A stretch of 64,000 bases of DNA from Amycolatopsis vastitatis (GTDB taxonomy: Bacteria > Actinomycetota > Actinomycetes > Mycobacteriales > Pseudonocardiaceae): assembly GCF_002234595.1 (NCBI RefSeq), contig NZ_NMUL01000007.1, forward strand, positions 434,001-498,000, given 5' to 3'. Positions 7,357 through 14,369 of the stretch are shown here, in pieces; the stretch's first letter is position 1, and each line of letters begins with the position of its first letter. Below the pieces are notes generated by a model that did no database searches, was not told where the DNA came from, and worked only from the letters and a program-made list of their open reading frames with translations. The position numbers and the translations under genes are program-made.

Positions 7357-7812
7357 ATGGTGGAAGTGATCGTGGAAGAGACTGTGTCGTGCTCGCCGGA
7401 GGCCTTTCTGGGCCTGGTCATGGATCCCCGGCGGTACGCGGAGATCGACCGCAAGCTGGGCCGCATCGACTGGGTGCGCCGGGATGGCGACGTCACCGAG
7501 TTCCGGTTCCGCTCGGCGTTGCCGGGGCTGGGCCCGGGGCCGAAGGTCGTGTCGCGGATGACGCTGACGCCGGGTGAGCGGGTCGACGTCCAGCTGCCCG
7601 AACGGCCGGAGAACCGCCTCGCCCGCCGGGTTTCGACGTTCGAAGCGCATTTCGAGTGCACGCCCGTCGACGGCGGGATCCGGGTGCGGCGGCGGATCGC
7701 GTTCGGGTTCACCGCTCCCCTGCGCTGGTTCGCCGAACCGGTCCTCCGGCGGAAGCTGCGGGCGGACGTCGAGCGGGAGGTGCGGGGCGCGAAGCGGCTG
7801 CTGGAGCGTTGA
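7357..7812 (+). CDS. SRPBCC-family protein
   Basis: 151-residue single-domain protein. It begins VEVIVEETVSCSPEAFLGLVMDPRRYAEIDRKLGRIDWV, the polyketide-cyclase/START-like N-terminus, and ends with the long helix LRRKLRADVEREVRGAKRLLER. The ligand is unknown. The ATG at 7357 was chosen because it leaves a workable promoter space to the divergent TetR gene. Confidence 0.8.
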   Translation: MVEVIVEETVSCSPEAFLGLVMDPRRYAEIDRKLGRIDWVRRDGDVTEFRFRSALPGLGPGPKVVSRMTLTPGERVDVQLPERPENRLARRVSTFEAHFECTPVDGGIRVRRRIAFGFTAPLRWFAEPVLRRKLRADVEREVRGAKRLLER

Positions 7813-7845
7813 CTGAAGTAATGAATCAGTGCTTCACTTCTTGAC

Positions 7846-8451
7846 GTGCCCTATCGCCGCACCCCGAAGGTGCAGGAACGCCTGGACGCCCAGCGCGACA
7901 CGATCGTCGCCGCCGCGACGCAGCAGCTGGCCGAGCACGGCTACGGCGGGTGTTCCGTCGCCGCGGTCGCCGAGCGCGCCGGGGTGGCCGTGGGCAGCGT
8001 CTACCGCCACTTCCCCACCAAAGCCGACCTGGTGGTGCACGTGTTCCGGCAGGTCGTGACGCGGGAGGTCGAGGCGGTCCGGGCGGCGTCCGCGGCACCG
8101 GGTGACCCCGCCGAGCGGGTGCTGGCGGTGTTCGAGACGTTCGCCCAGCGCGCGTTGAAGGCCCCGAGGCAGGCCTATGCGCTGCTCGCCGAGCCGGTCG
8201 ACGCGCTGATCGACGCCGAGCGGCTGGAGTTCCGGCGGGCGTTCACCGAGGTCGTCGCCGAGCACGTCGCCGCCGGGGTGAAACAGGGCTCGCTGCCGGC
8301 GCAGGACGGCCGGCTCACCGCCGCGGCACTCGTCGGTGCCGCCGCCGAGGTTCTGATCGGCCCGTTGACCAGCGGCAACGCCGGTGACGTCGCCGAGCTT
8401 CGCACGTTCGTCATCCGCGCTTTGGGAGGTTCCGATGCCCGTCACGCATGA
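7846..8451 (+). CDS. TetR-family regulator upstream of AidB-like gene
   Basis: 201 residues starting at GTG. The HTH is DTIVAAATQQLAEHGYGGCSVAAVAERAGVAVGSVYRHFPTKADLVVHVF. The C-terminal domain contains ALLAEPVDALIDAERLEFRRAFTEVV, typical of regulators of fatty-acid and acyl-CoA genes. It overlaps the following acyl-CoA dehydrogenase by 17 nt, so the two are co-transcribed. The stretch before the GTG (about 7815-7840) has imperfect TGAA...TTCA symmetry that may be the operator. Confidence 0.9.
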   Translation: MPYRRTPKVQERLDAQRDTIVAAATQQLAEHGYGGCSVAAVAERAGVAVGSVYRHFPTKADLVVHVFRQVVTREVEAVRAASAAPGDPAERVLAVFETFAQRALKAPRQAYALLAEPVDALIDAERLEFRRAFTEVVAEHVAAGVKQGSLPAQDGRLTAAALVGAAAEVLIGPLTSGNAGDVAELRTFVIRALGGSDARHA

Positions 8452-10057
8452 GGTCACCAACCAGGTCCCGCCGCTGGCGGGCCACGACGTCGCGGACGAT
8501 CCCGCTCTGCTGGCCGGGCTCGAGCGGGCGGGCGCGGGCTGGGCCGCGGACGAGCTGCACGAGCTGGGCCGGCGGGCCGGGAGTGAGCAGGCGCAGGAGT
8601 GGGGCCGGCTGGTCAACGAGAACGAGCCGGTGCTGCGCACGCACGACCGGTACGGCCACCGGATCGACGAGGTCGAGTTCCACCCGTACTGGCACGAGCT
8701 GATGACGGTCGCGGTGTCGCACGGACTGCACGGCACGCCGTGGCGGGATTCGCGCGAAGGCGCGCACGCGGCGCGGGCGGCGAAGTTCTACGTGTGGGGC
8801 CAGGTCGAAGCCGGGCACAGCTGCCCGATTTCGATGACGTACGCGGCGGTTCCGGCCTTGCGGGCGAACCCGGAGCTGGCGGCGCGGTACGAGCCGCTGC
8901 TGGCGGCGACCGAGTACGACTTCGGCCTGCGAGAGCCGGGCACCAAGCGCGGCCTGATCGCGGGCATGTCGATGACCGAGAAGCAGGGCGGCTCCGACGT
9001 CCGCACGAACACGACGACGGCGACGCGATCGGCCGACGGCAGCTACACCCTGGTCGGGCACAAGTGGTTCACCTCGGCGCCGATGTCGGACATGTTCCTG
9101 ACGCTGGCCCAGGCGCCGGGCGGCTTGTCGTGCTTCCTGCTCCCCCGCGTCCTGCCGGACGGCTCGCGCAACCCGATCCGGCTGCAGCGGCTGAAGGACA
9201 AGCTGGGCAACCGCTCGAACGCGTCGTCGGAGATCGAATACGACAACGCGGTGGGCTGGCTGGTCGGCGAGGAGGGCCGCGGGGTCCGCACGATCATCGA
9301 GATGGTCAACAACACCCGGCTCGACTGCGCGCTGGGCAGTGCGTCCGGGATGCGGCTGGGCGCGGTGCGGGCGGTGCACCACGCGACCCACCGGCACGCG
9401 TTCGGCAAGGCGCTGGTGGACCAGCCGCTGATGGCCAACGTCCTCGCCGACCTGGTGATCGAGTCCGAAGCGGCCACGACGGTCGCGATGCGGCTCGCCG
9501 CGGCGGGCGACAACCGGGACGACGCGCAGGAGCAGGCGTTCCGGCGCCTGGGGCTGGCGGTGACGAAGTACTGGGTGTGCAAGCGGGCGCCGGCGCACGC
9601 GGCGGAGGCGCTGGAGTGCTTCGGTGGCAACGGGTACGTCGAGGAGTCGGGGATGCCGCGGCTCTACCGCGAGGCGCCGCTGTCGTCGATCTGGGAAGGG
9701 TCGGGCAACGTCGCCGCGCTGGACGCGCTGCGTGCCATGGGCCGGCAGCCGGAGTCGGTCGCGGCGTTCTTCGCCGAGGTCGAGCGGGCGGCCGGCGGCG
9801 ACGCGCGGCTGGACGACGCCGTCGACCGCGTCCGCAAGGAGCTGACCGACCTGGACGGCATCGAGTACCGGGCGCGGCGGCTGGTCGAGGCGATGGCGCT
9901 GGTGCTGCAGGGATCGCTGCTGGTGCGCCACGGCCATCCGGCGGTCGCGGACGCCTTCTGCGCGTCCCGTTTCGGCGGCGACTGGGGCATCGCGTTCGGG
10001 ACGCTCCCGGCCGGGGTCGACACGGGAGCGATCATCGAGCGCGCCGCGGTCCGCTAG
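8435..10057 (+). CDS. Acyl-CoA dehydrogenase, AidB-like
   Basis: 540 residues, the length of E. coli AidB rather than the usual 380 of acyl-CoA dehydrogenases. It shows the AidB flavin-binding block MTEKQGGSDVRTNTTTA, a middle domain, then ALECFGGNGYVEESGMPRLYREAPLSSIWEGSGNV at about residue 400-430. AidB-type proteins bind FAD and protect against alkylation, though many actinobacterial members may be genuine dehydrogenases. GGGAGG precedes the ATG at 8435. It is cotranscribed with the TetR gene and converges on the PPOX-like gene with 4 nt overlap. Confidence 0.9.
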   Translation: MPVTHEVTNQVPPLAGHDVADDPALLAGLERAGAGWAADELHELGRRAGSEQAQEWGRLVNENEPVLRTHDRYGHRIDEVEFHPYWHELMTVAVSHGLHGTPWRDSREGAHAARAAKFYVWGQVEAGHSCPISMTYAAVPALRANPELAARYEPLLAATEYDFGLREPGTKRGLIAGMSMTEKQGGSDVRTNTTTATRSADGSYTLVGHKWFTSAPMSDMFLTLAQAPGGLSCFLLPRVLPDGSRNPIRLQRLKDKLGNRSNASSEIEYDNAVGWLVGEEGRGVRTIIEMVNNTRLDCALGSASGMRLGAVRAVHHATHRHAFGKALVDQPLMANVLADLVIESEAATTVAMRLAAAGDNRDDAQEQAFRRLGLAVTKYWVCKRAPAHAAEALECFGGNGYVEESGMPRLYREAPLSSIWEGSGNVAALDALRAMGRQPESVAAFFAEVERAAGGDARLDDAVDRVRKELTDLDGIEYRARRLVEAMALVLQGSLLVRHGHPAVADAFCASRFGGDWGIAFGTLPAGVDTGAIIERAAVR

Positions 10058-10545
10058 CCGCGTTCGGCCCGCTGCTTGGCCAGCTCCTCGACGGCGCTCG
10101 GCAGGGTCGTCTCGAAGTCGATGAGCTTGGCCCAGGTCGGGGTCACGACGATCCGGACCATGCCGTCGTAGAGCGAGCGCACTTCCCGTTCCCATTCGGC
10201 CCGCTGCTCGGCGGTCATCTCGTAGGTGCCGTTCATCCGCAGGTACTCCTCGGGGATGCCGTCGACGACGTCGAGCTCGGCGCGGCCGCGGATGAGGAGG
10301 ATCTTGGGCGGGTGCACCTCGGTGTCGATGGTCAGGGCGACGGCCGGGTTGGCGCGCAGGGACGGCAGTTTCGGGGAGTTCTTCGTCGTGCACAGGACGA
10401 TCTCCGTGCCGTTCCAGGTGAACGCGATCGGGATGCTGCGCGGGGTGCCGTCCTTGGCGACGTAGGCCAGGCGGGTGATGTCCCGGGCGAGCAGCTCGCG
10501 GCTGAGCGGCTTGTCGAGCACCTCGGCGATCTCGTTCTGCTGCAT
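10054..10545 (-). CDS. Pyridoxamine 5'-phosphate oxidase-family protein
   Basis: 163-residue split-barrel flavin-binding protein. ITRLAYVAKDGTPRSIPIAFTWNGTEIVLCTTKNSPKLPSLRANPAVALTID is the typical first half, binding FMN or F420. The C-terminus adds helices around EEYLRMNGTYEMTAEQRAEW. The substrate is unknown. AAGGAGA lies just before the ATG at 10545. It is downstream of a TetR gene on the same strand and may be in its regulon. Confidence 0.82.
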   Translation of the reverse strand: MQQNEIAEVLDKPLSRELLARDITRLAYVAKDGTPRSIPIAFTWNGTEIVLCTTKNSPKLPSLRANPAVALTIDTEVHPPKILLIRGRAELDVVDGIPEEYLRMNGTYEMTAEQRAEWEREVRSLYDGMVRIVVTPTWAKLIDFETTLPSAVEELAKQRAERG

Positions 10546-10628
10546 GGTCGTCTCCTTCTCCGGAAGTGTCTTGATGTCCCTGGGACGGAGCCGGTGGCGC
10601 GTTCTCGACACGCGCCGCCGGAAAAGTT

Positions 10629-11162
10629 TCAGCGGCCGAGGGCGTCGAGGGCCGCGGCGACCGCGGCGGCCCTGAGTTCGTCGACCGGGGCGTCGGGAAA
10701 CTGCATGCAGACGTCCTGCAGGCCACCCAGGGCGAGGACGGCGCGGGCGGACTGTTCGAGCGTCGGCTCGGGGCCGCAGATCAGCTCGGTGAGCCGCTTG
10801 CGCCAGCCCAGTACCCGGTCGATGAGCCCGAGGTCGGCCAGCGTCGGCATCTCGGCCAGCAGCATGATGACGGGCGCGCGGTGGCGGTAGTTGAAGTCGA
10901 AGAAACCCTCGATCAGCTCCCGCACCCGGGTGTCGCCGCGGGCTTCCTGGGCGAGGAGGAACTCCTCGCCGTCGTCGAGCAGCGGCTGGAGGATGCTGCG
11001 CACCAGGTCCTCCCGCGACGGGAAGTGGTAGTAGAGCGCGGGTTTGGTGATGCCCAGCCGGTCGGCGATGTCCTGGAGGCTGGTGCGCTGCACCCCCTGC
11101 TTGCTGAACAGGTCGCGGGCGACGTCGAGGATGCGCTGCTTGGTGTCGGAGGGTTTCGGCAC
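10629..11162 (-). CDS. TetR-family transcriptional regulator
   Basis: 177 residues from a GTG start. The HTH reads TKQRILDVARDLFSKQGVQRTSLQDIADRLGITKPALYYHFPSREDLV. It is divergent from a flavin monooxygenase, with a strikingly long inverted repeat in the shared promoter region, so repression of both genes is likely. This is the common arrangement for inducible detoxification enzymes. Confidence 0.9.
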   Translation of the reverse strand: MPKPSDTKQRILDVARDLFSKQGVQRTSLQDIADRLGITKPALYYHFPSREDLVRSILQPLLDDGEEFLLAQEARGDTRVRELIEGFFDFNYRHRAPVIMLLAEMPTLADLGLIDRVLGWRKRLTELICGPEPTLEQSARAVLALGGLQDVCMQFPDAPVDELRAAAVAAALDALGR

Positions 11163-11175
11163 GACCCCAGCATAA

Positions 11176-11228
11176 CTGACTTAACGATAGGTAAGGAACG
11201 TGGTACAACTTACCTATCGTTAAGTCAG
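11176..11228. promoter_or_regulatory. Divergent operator: 20-bp perfect inverted repeat
   Basis: Arms 11176-11195 and 11209-11228 are perfect reverse complements around a 13-bp spacer. Each arm contains its own quasi-palindrome, CTTACCTATCGTTAAG in the right arm, so the region offers two operator copies in opposite orientation. It sits between the TetR and monooxygenase starts, covering both promoters. Two TetR dimer pairs are the likely occupants. Confidence 0.8.
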
Positions 11229-11238
11229 GGAGGTATTC

Positions 11239-12450
11239 ATGCGGATTCTCGTCTCCGGTGCCAGCATCGCGGGTCCGGTGCTGGCGTACTGGCTCACCCG
11301 GTACGGCTTCGACGTCACCGTCGTCGAGCGCGCGCCGACGCTGCGCAAGACCGGCGGGCACGCCGTCGACCTGTTCCGGCCGGCCATGGAGATCACCGAA
11401 CGGATGGGCGTGCTGCCCCGCGTCGAGGCCCTGGCCACCGGCACCACCCGGATGACGCTGTACCGCGAGGGCACCCGCCGTCCGGTGCGGGTCAACCTGG
11501 CGAAGATCATCCAGGCCACCTCCGACCGGCACGTCGAGGTCATGCGCGACGACCTCAGCGAGATCTACTACGACGCCGGCCGCGACGACGTCGAGTACCT
11601 CTTCGGCGACTCGATCACCAGCATCTCCCCCGACGGCGAGGTCACCTTCGAACACGCCGCGCCACGCCGGTTCGACGTCGTCGTCGGGGCCGACGGGCTG
11701 CACTCGAACGTGCGGCGCCTGGTGTTCGGGGAGGAGGCGGGGCTGACGAAGTTCATCGGCGCGTACCTGGCCGTGCTGTCCCTGCCCGACACCCTCGGCC
11801 TCGACGGCGAGACCGTCATGCACCTCGGGGCCGGCCGCACCACGGGGATCTACAGCGCCCGGCACCTGGACGAGGCCCGCGCGGTGTTCCTGTTCCGCCG
11901 CGACCAGGAGCTGGACTACCACCACCGGGACGTCCCGCGGCAGAAGGAACTCCTGCGCGAGGCGTTCGCCGGCCTGCACCCGCAGGTCGACGGCTGGCTG
12001 GCCGAGCTGGACGGCCCGGGCCCGTTCTACTTCGACTCCATCACCCAGCTCCAGCTCGAGACCTGGTCACGCGGGCGCGTCACCCTCGTCGGCGACGCCG
12101 GCTACTGCCCCGGCCCGGCGGTCGGCGGCAGCACGAGCCTCGCCGTGCTCGGCGCGTACGTCCTGGCCGGCGAGCTGGCCGCGGCGGGCGGCGACCACGA
12201 GCGCGCCTTCGCCGCCTACGAACGGGAAATGGGCGAGCTGGTGCGCCGCAGCCGTGCCTTCGCGATCGGTGCCACGCGGAGCCTGATCCCGGCCTCCCGT
12301 GCCGGGGTGTGGGCACTGGCCCGGGGCGGCCGGCTGATCTCCGCGCTGCCGGCCGGGGCGAGCAGGGCCTTGGCGAAGCTGAACACCGGCGGCGTGCGCA
12401 TGCACGACTCCATGCGGGTCAAGGACTACGCGGTGACGCCGGTGGGCTGA
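11239..12450 (+). CDS. FAD-dependent monooxygenase (PHBH-like)
   Basis: 403-residue class A flavoprotein monooxygenase. Residues 1-35 form the Rossmann FAD site (ILVSGASIAGPVLAYWLTRYGFDVTVVERAP), with FDVVVGADGLHSNVRR (the DG motif) around residue 155 and GRVTLVGDAGYCPGPAVGGSTSLAVLGAYVLAGEL (the GD motif) near 280. It hydroxylates an unknown small molecule using NAD(P)H. GGGAGG precedes the ATG. Control by the divergent TetR is likely. Confidence 0.88.
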   Translation: MRILVSGASIAGPVLAYWLTRYGFDVTVVERAPTLRKTGGHAVDLFRPAMEITERMGVLPRVEALATGTTRMTLYREGTRRPVRVNLAKIIQATSDRHVEVMRDDLSEIYYDAGRDDVEYLFGDSITSISPDGEVTFEHAAPRRFDVVVGADGLHSNVRRLVFGEEAGLTKFIGAYLAVLSLPDTLGLDGETVMHLGAGRTTGIYSARHLDEARAVFLFRRDQELDYHHRDVPRQKELLREAFAGLHPQVDGWLAELDGPGPFYFDSITQLQLETWSRGRVTLVGDAGYCPGPAVGGSTSLAVLGAYVLAGELAAAGGDHERAFAAYEREMGELVRRSRAFAIGATRSLIPASRAGVWALARGGRLISALPAGASRALAKLNTGGVRMHDSMRVKDYAVTPVG

Positions 12451-12459
12451 AGCTCCTTC

Positions 12460-13029
12460 TCACCGATGCCGGTCGGCTGCCTCCCGGATCCGCTCCACGT
12501 ACGTTTCCCACCAAGCCGCGTCGCCGATGTCGGCGTGGTCGGCGCCGGGGCGGCCGTCGATCAGCTCGCGGACGATGTCGGCGTGGCCGGCGTGGTGCGC
12601 GGTCTCGGCGGTCACCCGCACCAGCAGCGAGCCGAACGTGGTGGTCCGCCGCTCCTCCGGCCACCACGCCACCGACGCCGGCGCGTCCAGCGGCAGCTGT
12701 TCGATCGACTCGTCCGAGTGCCGCCACGCCGTCCGGTACAGCTCGACCAGCTCCTCGCGGGTCTCCTCCGCCATGGCCCACATGTCCGCGCTGTCCCAGA
12801 CCGAACCGTCCTCGAACCACGGCAGCTTCACCGGCGCCGGGCGGCCCACGGAGTCGCCGAGGTAGCCGAGCTCGCCCCCGGCGACGTGCTTGATCAGGCC
12901 GAGCAGGTTGGTCCCCGTCGGGGTCATCGGGCGCCGGATGTCGTGTTCGCTCAGCCCGGAGAGGCTGTTCACCAGGCTCTCGCGCGATTCCTGGAGGTAC
13001 CGGCGCAGGTCGGCGGCAAGGGTGTCCAT
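12460..13029 (-). CDS. DinB-family (DUF664) protein
   Basis: 189-residue four-helix-bundle protein. His in LIKHVAGGELGYL and the pair in AETAHHAGHADIVRELI form the likely metal triad of the DinB/YfiT superfamily; in actinobacteria such proteins are often mycothiol-dependent transferases. It converges on the monooxygenase with a 9-bp gap. Confidence 0.87.
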   Translation of the reverse strand: MDTLAADLRRYLQESRESLVNSLSGLSEHDIRRPMTPTGTNLLGLIKHVAGGELGYLGDSVGRPAPVKLPWFEDGSVWDSADMWAMAEETREELVELYRTAWRHSDESIEQLPLDAPASVAWWPEERRTTTFGSLLVRVTAETAHHAGHADIVRELIDGRPGADHADIGDAAWWETYVERIREAADRHR

Positions 13030-13072
13030 GCGCGCACGCTAGCGCCGGGCACCGACAAAAGACGGCCGGACG

Positions 13073-13102
13073 CTGGAGGGGGCTCCGGGAAGCCCCCTCC
13101 AG
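13073..13102. terminator. Hairpin terminator, 12-bp stem
   Basis: CTGGAGGGGGCT (13073-13084) and its exact reverse complement (13091-13102) enclose a 6-nt loop. It lies downstream of the SWIM-SNF2-ABC operon and upstream of the DinB gene, so it probably ends the long operon transcript. No U tract follows, as is usual in actinomycetes. The rest of 13103-13262 shows nothing recognisable. Confidence 0.65.
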
Positions 13103-13262
13103 CTCGACGGCGAGCTTCCCGCTGGAAGCGGTCACCGGCGGAAACCGGGCGGGCGCGCGGAGGGACCCCGCGCGCCCGCACCCCCAGTGGCCCGGCGGAA
13201 CCCGCCGTCAGGGAACAGGAGACAGCGGGGAGCGCACGGGATACCGGGAATACCGGCGGATT

Positions 13263-14369
13263 TCAGCCCAGCAGCAGGCCCGGATCGGTTTCCGGCGGGC
13301 CCGACGGCCACCACGAGTCCCCGCCGGACCGGTAGGGGTGCCAGCGGCCCCCGCGGTCCAGCCGCAGCTGCACCTCGCCGACCGTGCAGTGGTTGCGGTC
13401 GAACACCGGTTCGGCGTCCGTGACGTCGGCGAGTGCCGCCCGCGCGGCGGCCAGTGCCGCTTTCGGCGGGGTCCACGGCGTGTCGAGGACCTCCAGGCCC
13501 GCGCGTCCGCCGTAGGTCCAGGCCGCGACCGCCCGCGCGAAGTCCGCGCCCTCCCCGAGGCGGCCGGCCACCGCGGGGAATTCCGCGGCCAGGCGGACGG
13601 AGTCGGATCGCCGTCCCGGCCACGGCTCCCCCGAGAGCAGCGCCTTCGCCCGCCCCGCGGCGTTCGCGGCCAGCAGGGCGAAAGTCTCCGCGGGCACGCC
13701 GGGCGCGGCGGGAATCGACGGCACGCCCGCGGGCTCGAACCCGGCCAGATCCGGCAGCTCTCCCGGCGTGCGGGCCACGTCGAGGGGGTCCGTCCGCGGT
13801 GCGGTGCGGCTTTCCAGGGCCTCGCGGATCTCGCGTTCGCCCTTGCCCCGCATCAGCAACAGCACGAACGGGTCGACGTCCAGCAGCCACGACGCCTGGA
13901 AGGACAGCGCGGCCGCGTGGCGGCACGGCAGCTCCCAGCCCGGGCAGTCGCACTCCGGATCGAGGTCGCCGATCCCGGGCAGCAGGTGGACGCCGGTGTC
14001 GTCGGCCGCTTCGACCAGGTCGTGCGGCATGTCCCGGTCCAGCAGTGCCGCCAGGTGCCCGGCCCGTGAAGCGACCCGGTCCAGGAACCGCGTCCACTCG
14101 GCGTCGGACAGCTCAGCCAGCCGCAGCTCGGTCCGGTACGGGCCGCCGTCGACGTCGTCGACCACCGCCGCGATCCGGCCCGGGCTGACCGTGATCGGCC
14201 CGACCAGCCCGGCCGCGGCGTACCGGCGGCCCTGCTTGAGCTGCCGCAGGTCGAGCGCGGTGTCCTCCATCGCGCTCAGCCACGCCCGGCCCCACCACGA
14301 CTTCGCGAAGCGTCCCCGCGCGCCGGCGGCCCCGAACGCGGGGAAGCCGCGTACCCGGTCGTCACTCAT
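13263..14369 (-). CDS. SWIM zinc-finger domain protein
   Basis: 368 residues. A SWIM motif (CxC...CxH) is visible around residue 150: DPECDCPGWELPCRHAAAL. The N-terminal FAKSWWGRAWLSAMED is characteristic of the SWIM proteins encoded beside SNF2 helicases in actinobacteria. The role is unknown; SWIM domains bind nucleic acid or protein. Its ATG overlaps the SNF2 stop (ATGA). It is the last gene of the ABC-SNF2-SWIM operon. Confidence 0.87.
   Translation of the reverse strand: MSDDRVRGFPAFGAAGARGRFAKSWWGRAWLSAMEDTALDLRQLKQGRRYAAAGLVGPITVSPGRIAAVVDDVDGGPYRTELRLAELSDAEWTRFLDRVASRAGHLAALLDRDMPHDLVEAADDTGVHLLPGIGDLDPECDCPGWELPCRHAAALSFQASWLLDVDPFVLLLMRGKGEREIREALESRTAPRTDPLDVARTPGELPDLAGFEPAGVPSIPAAPGVPAETFALLAANAAGRAKALLSGEPWPGRRSDSVRLAAEFPAVAGRLGEGADFARAVAAWTYGGRAGLEVLDTPWTPPKAALAAARAALADVTDAEPVFDRNHCTVGEVQLRLDRGGRWHPYRSGGDSWWPSGPPETDPGLLLG

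Noticed and set aside
8599..10890. 763-codon frame overlapping the AidB-like gene
   Set aside because: Gly/Arg-rich shadow of the dehydrogenase reading frame, with no recognisable motif.
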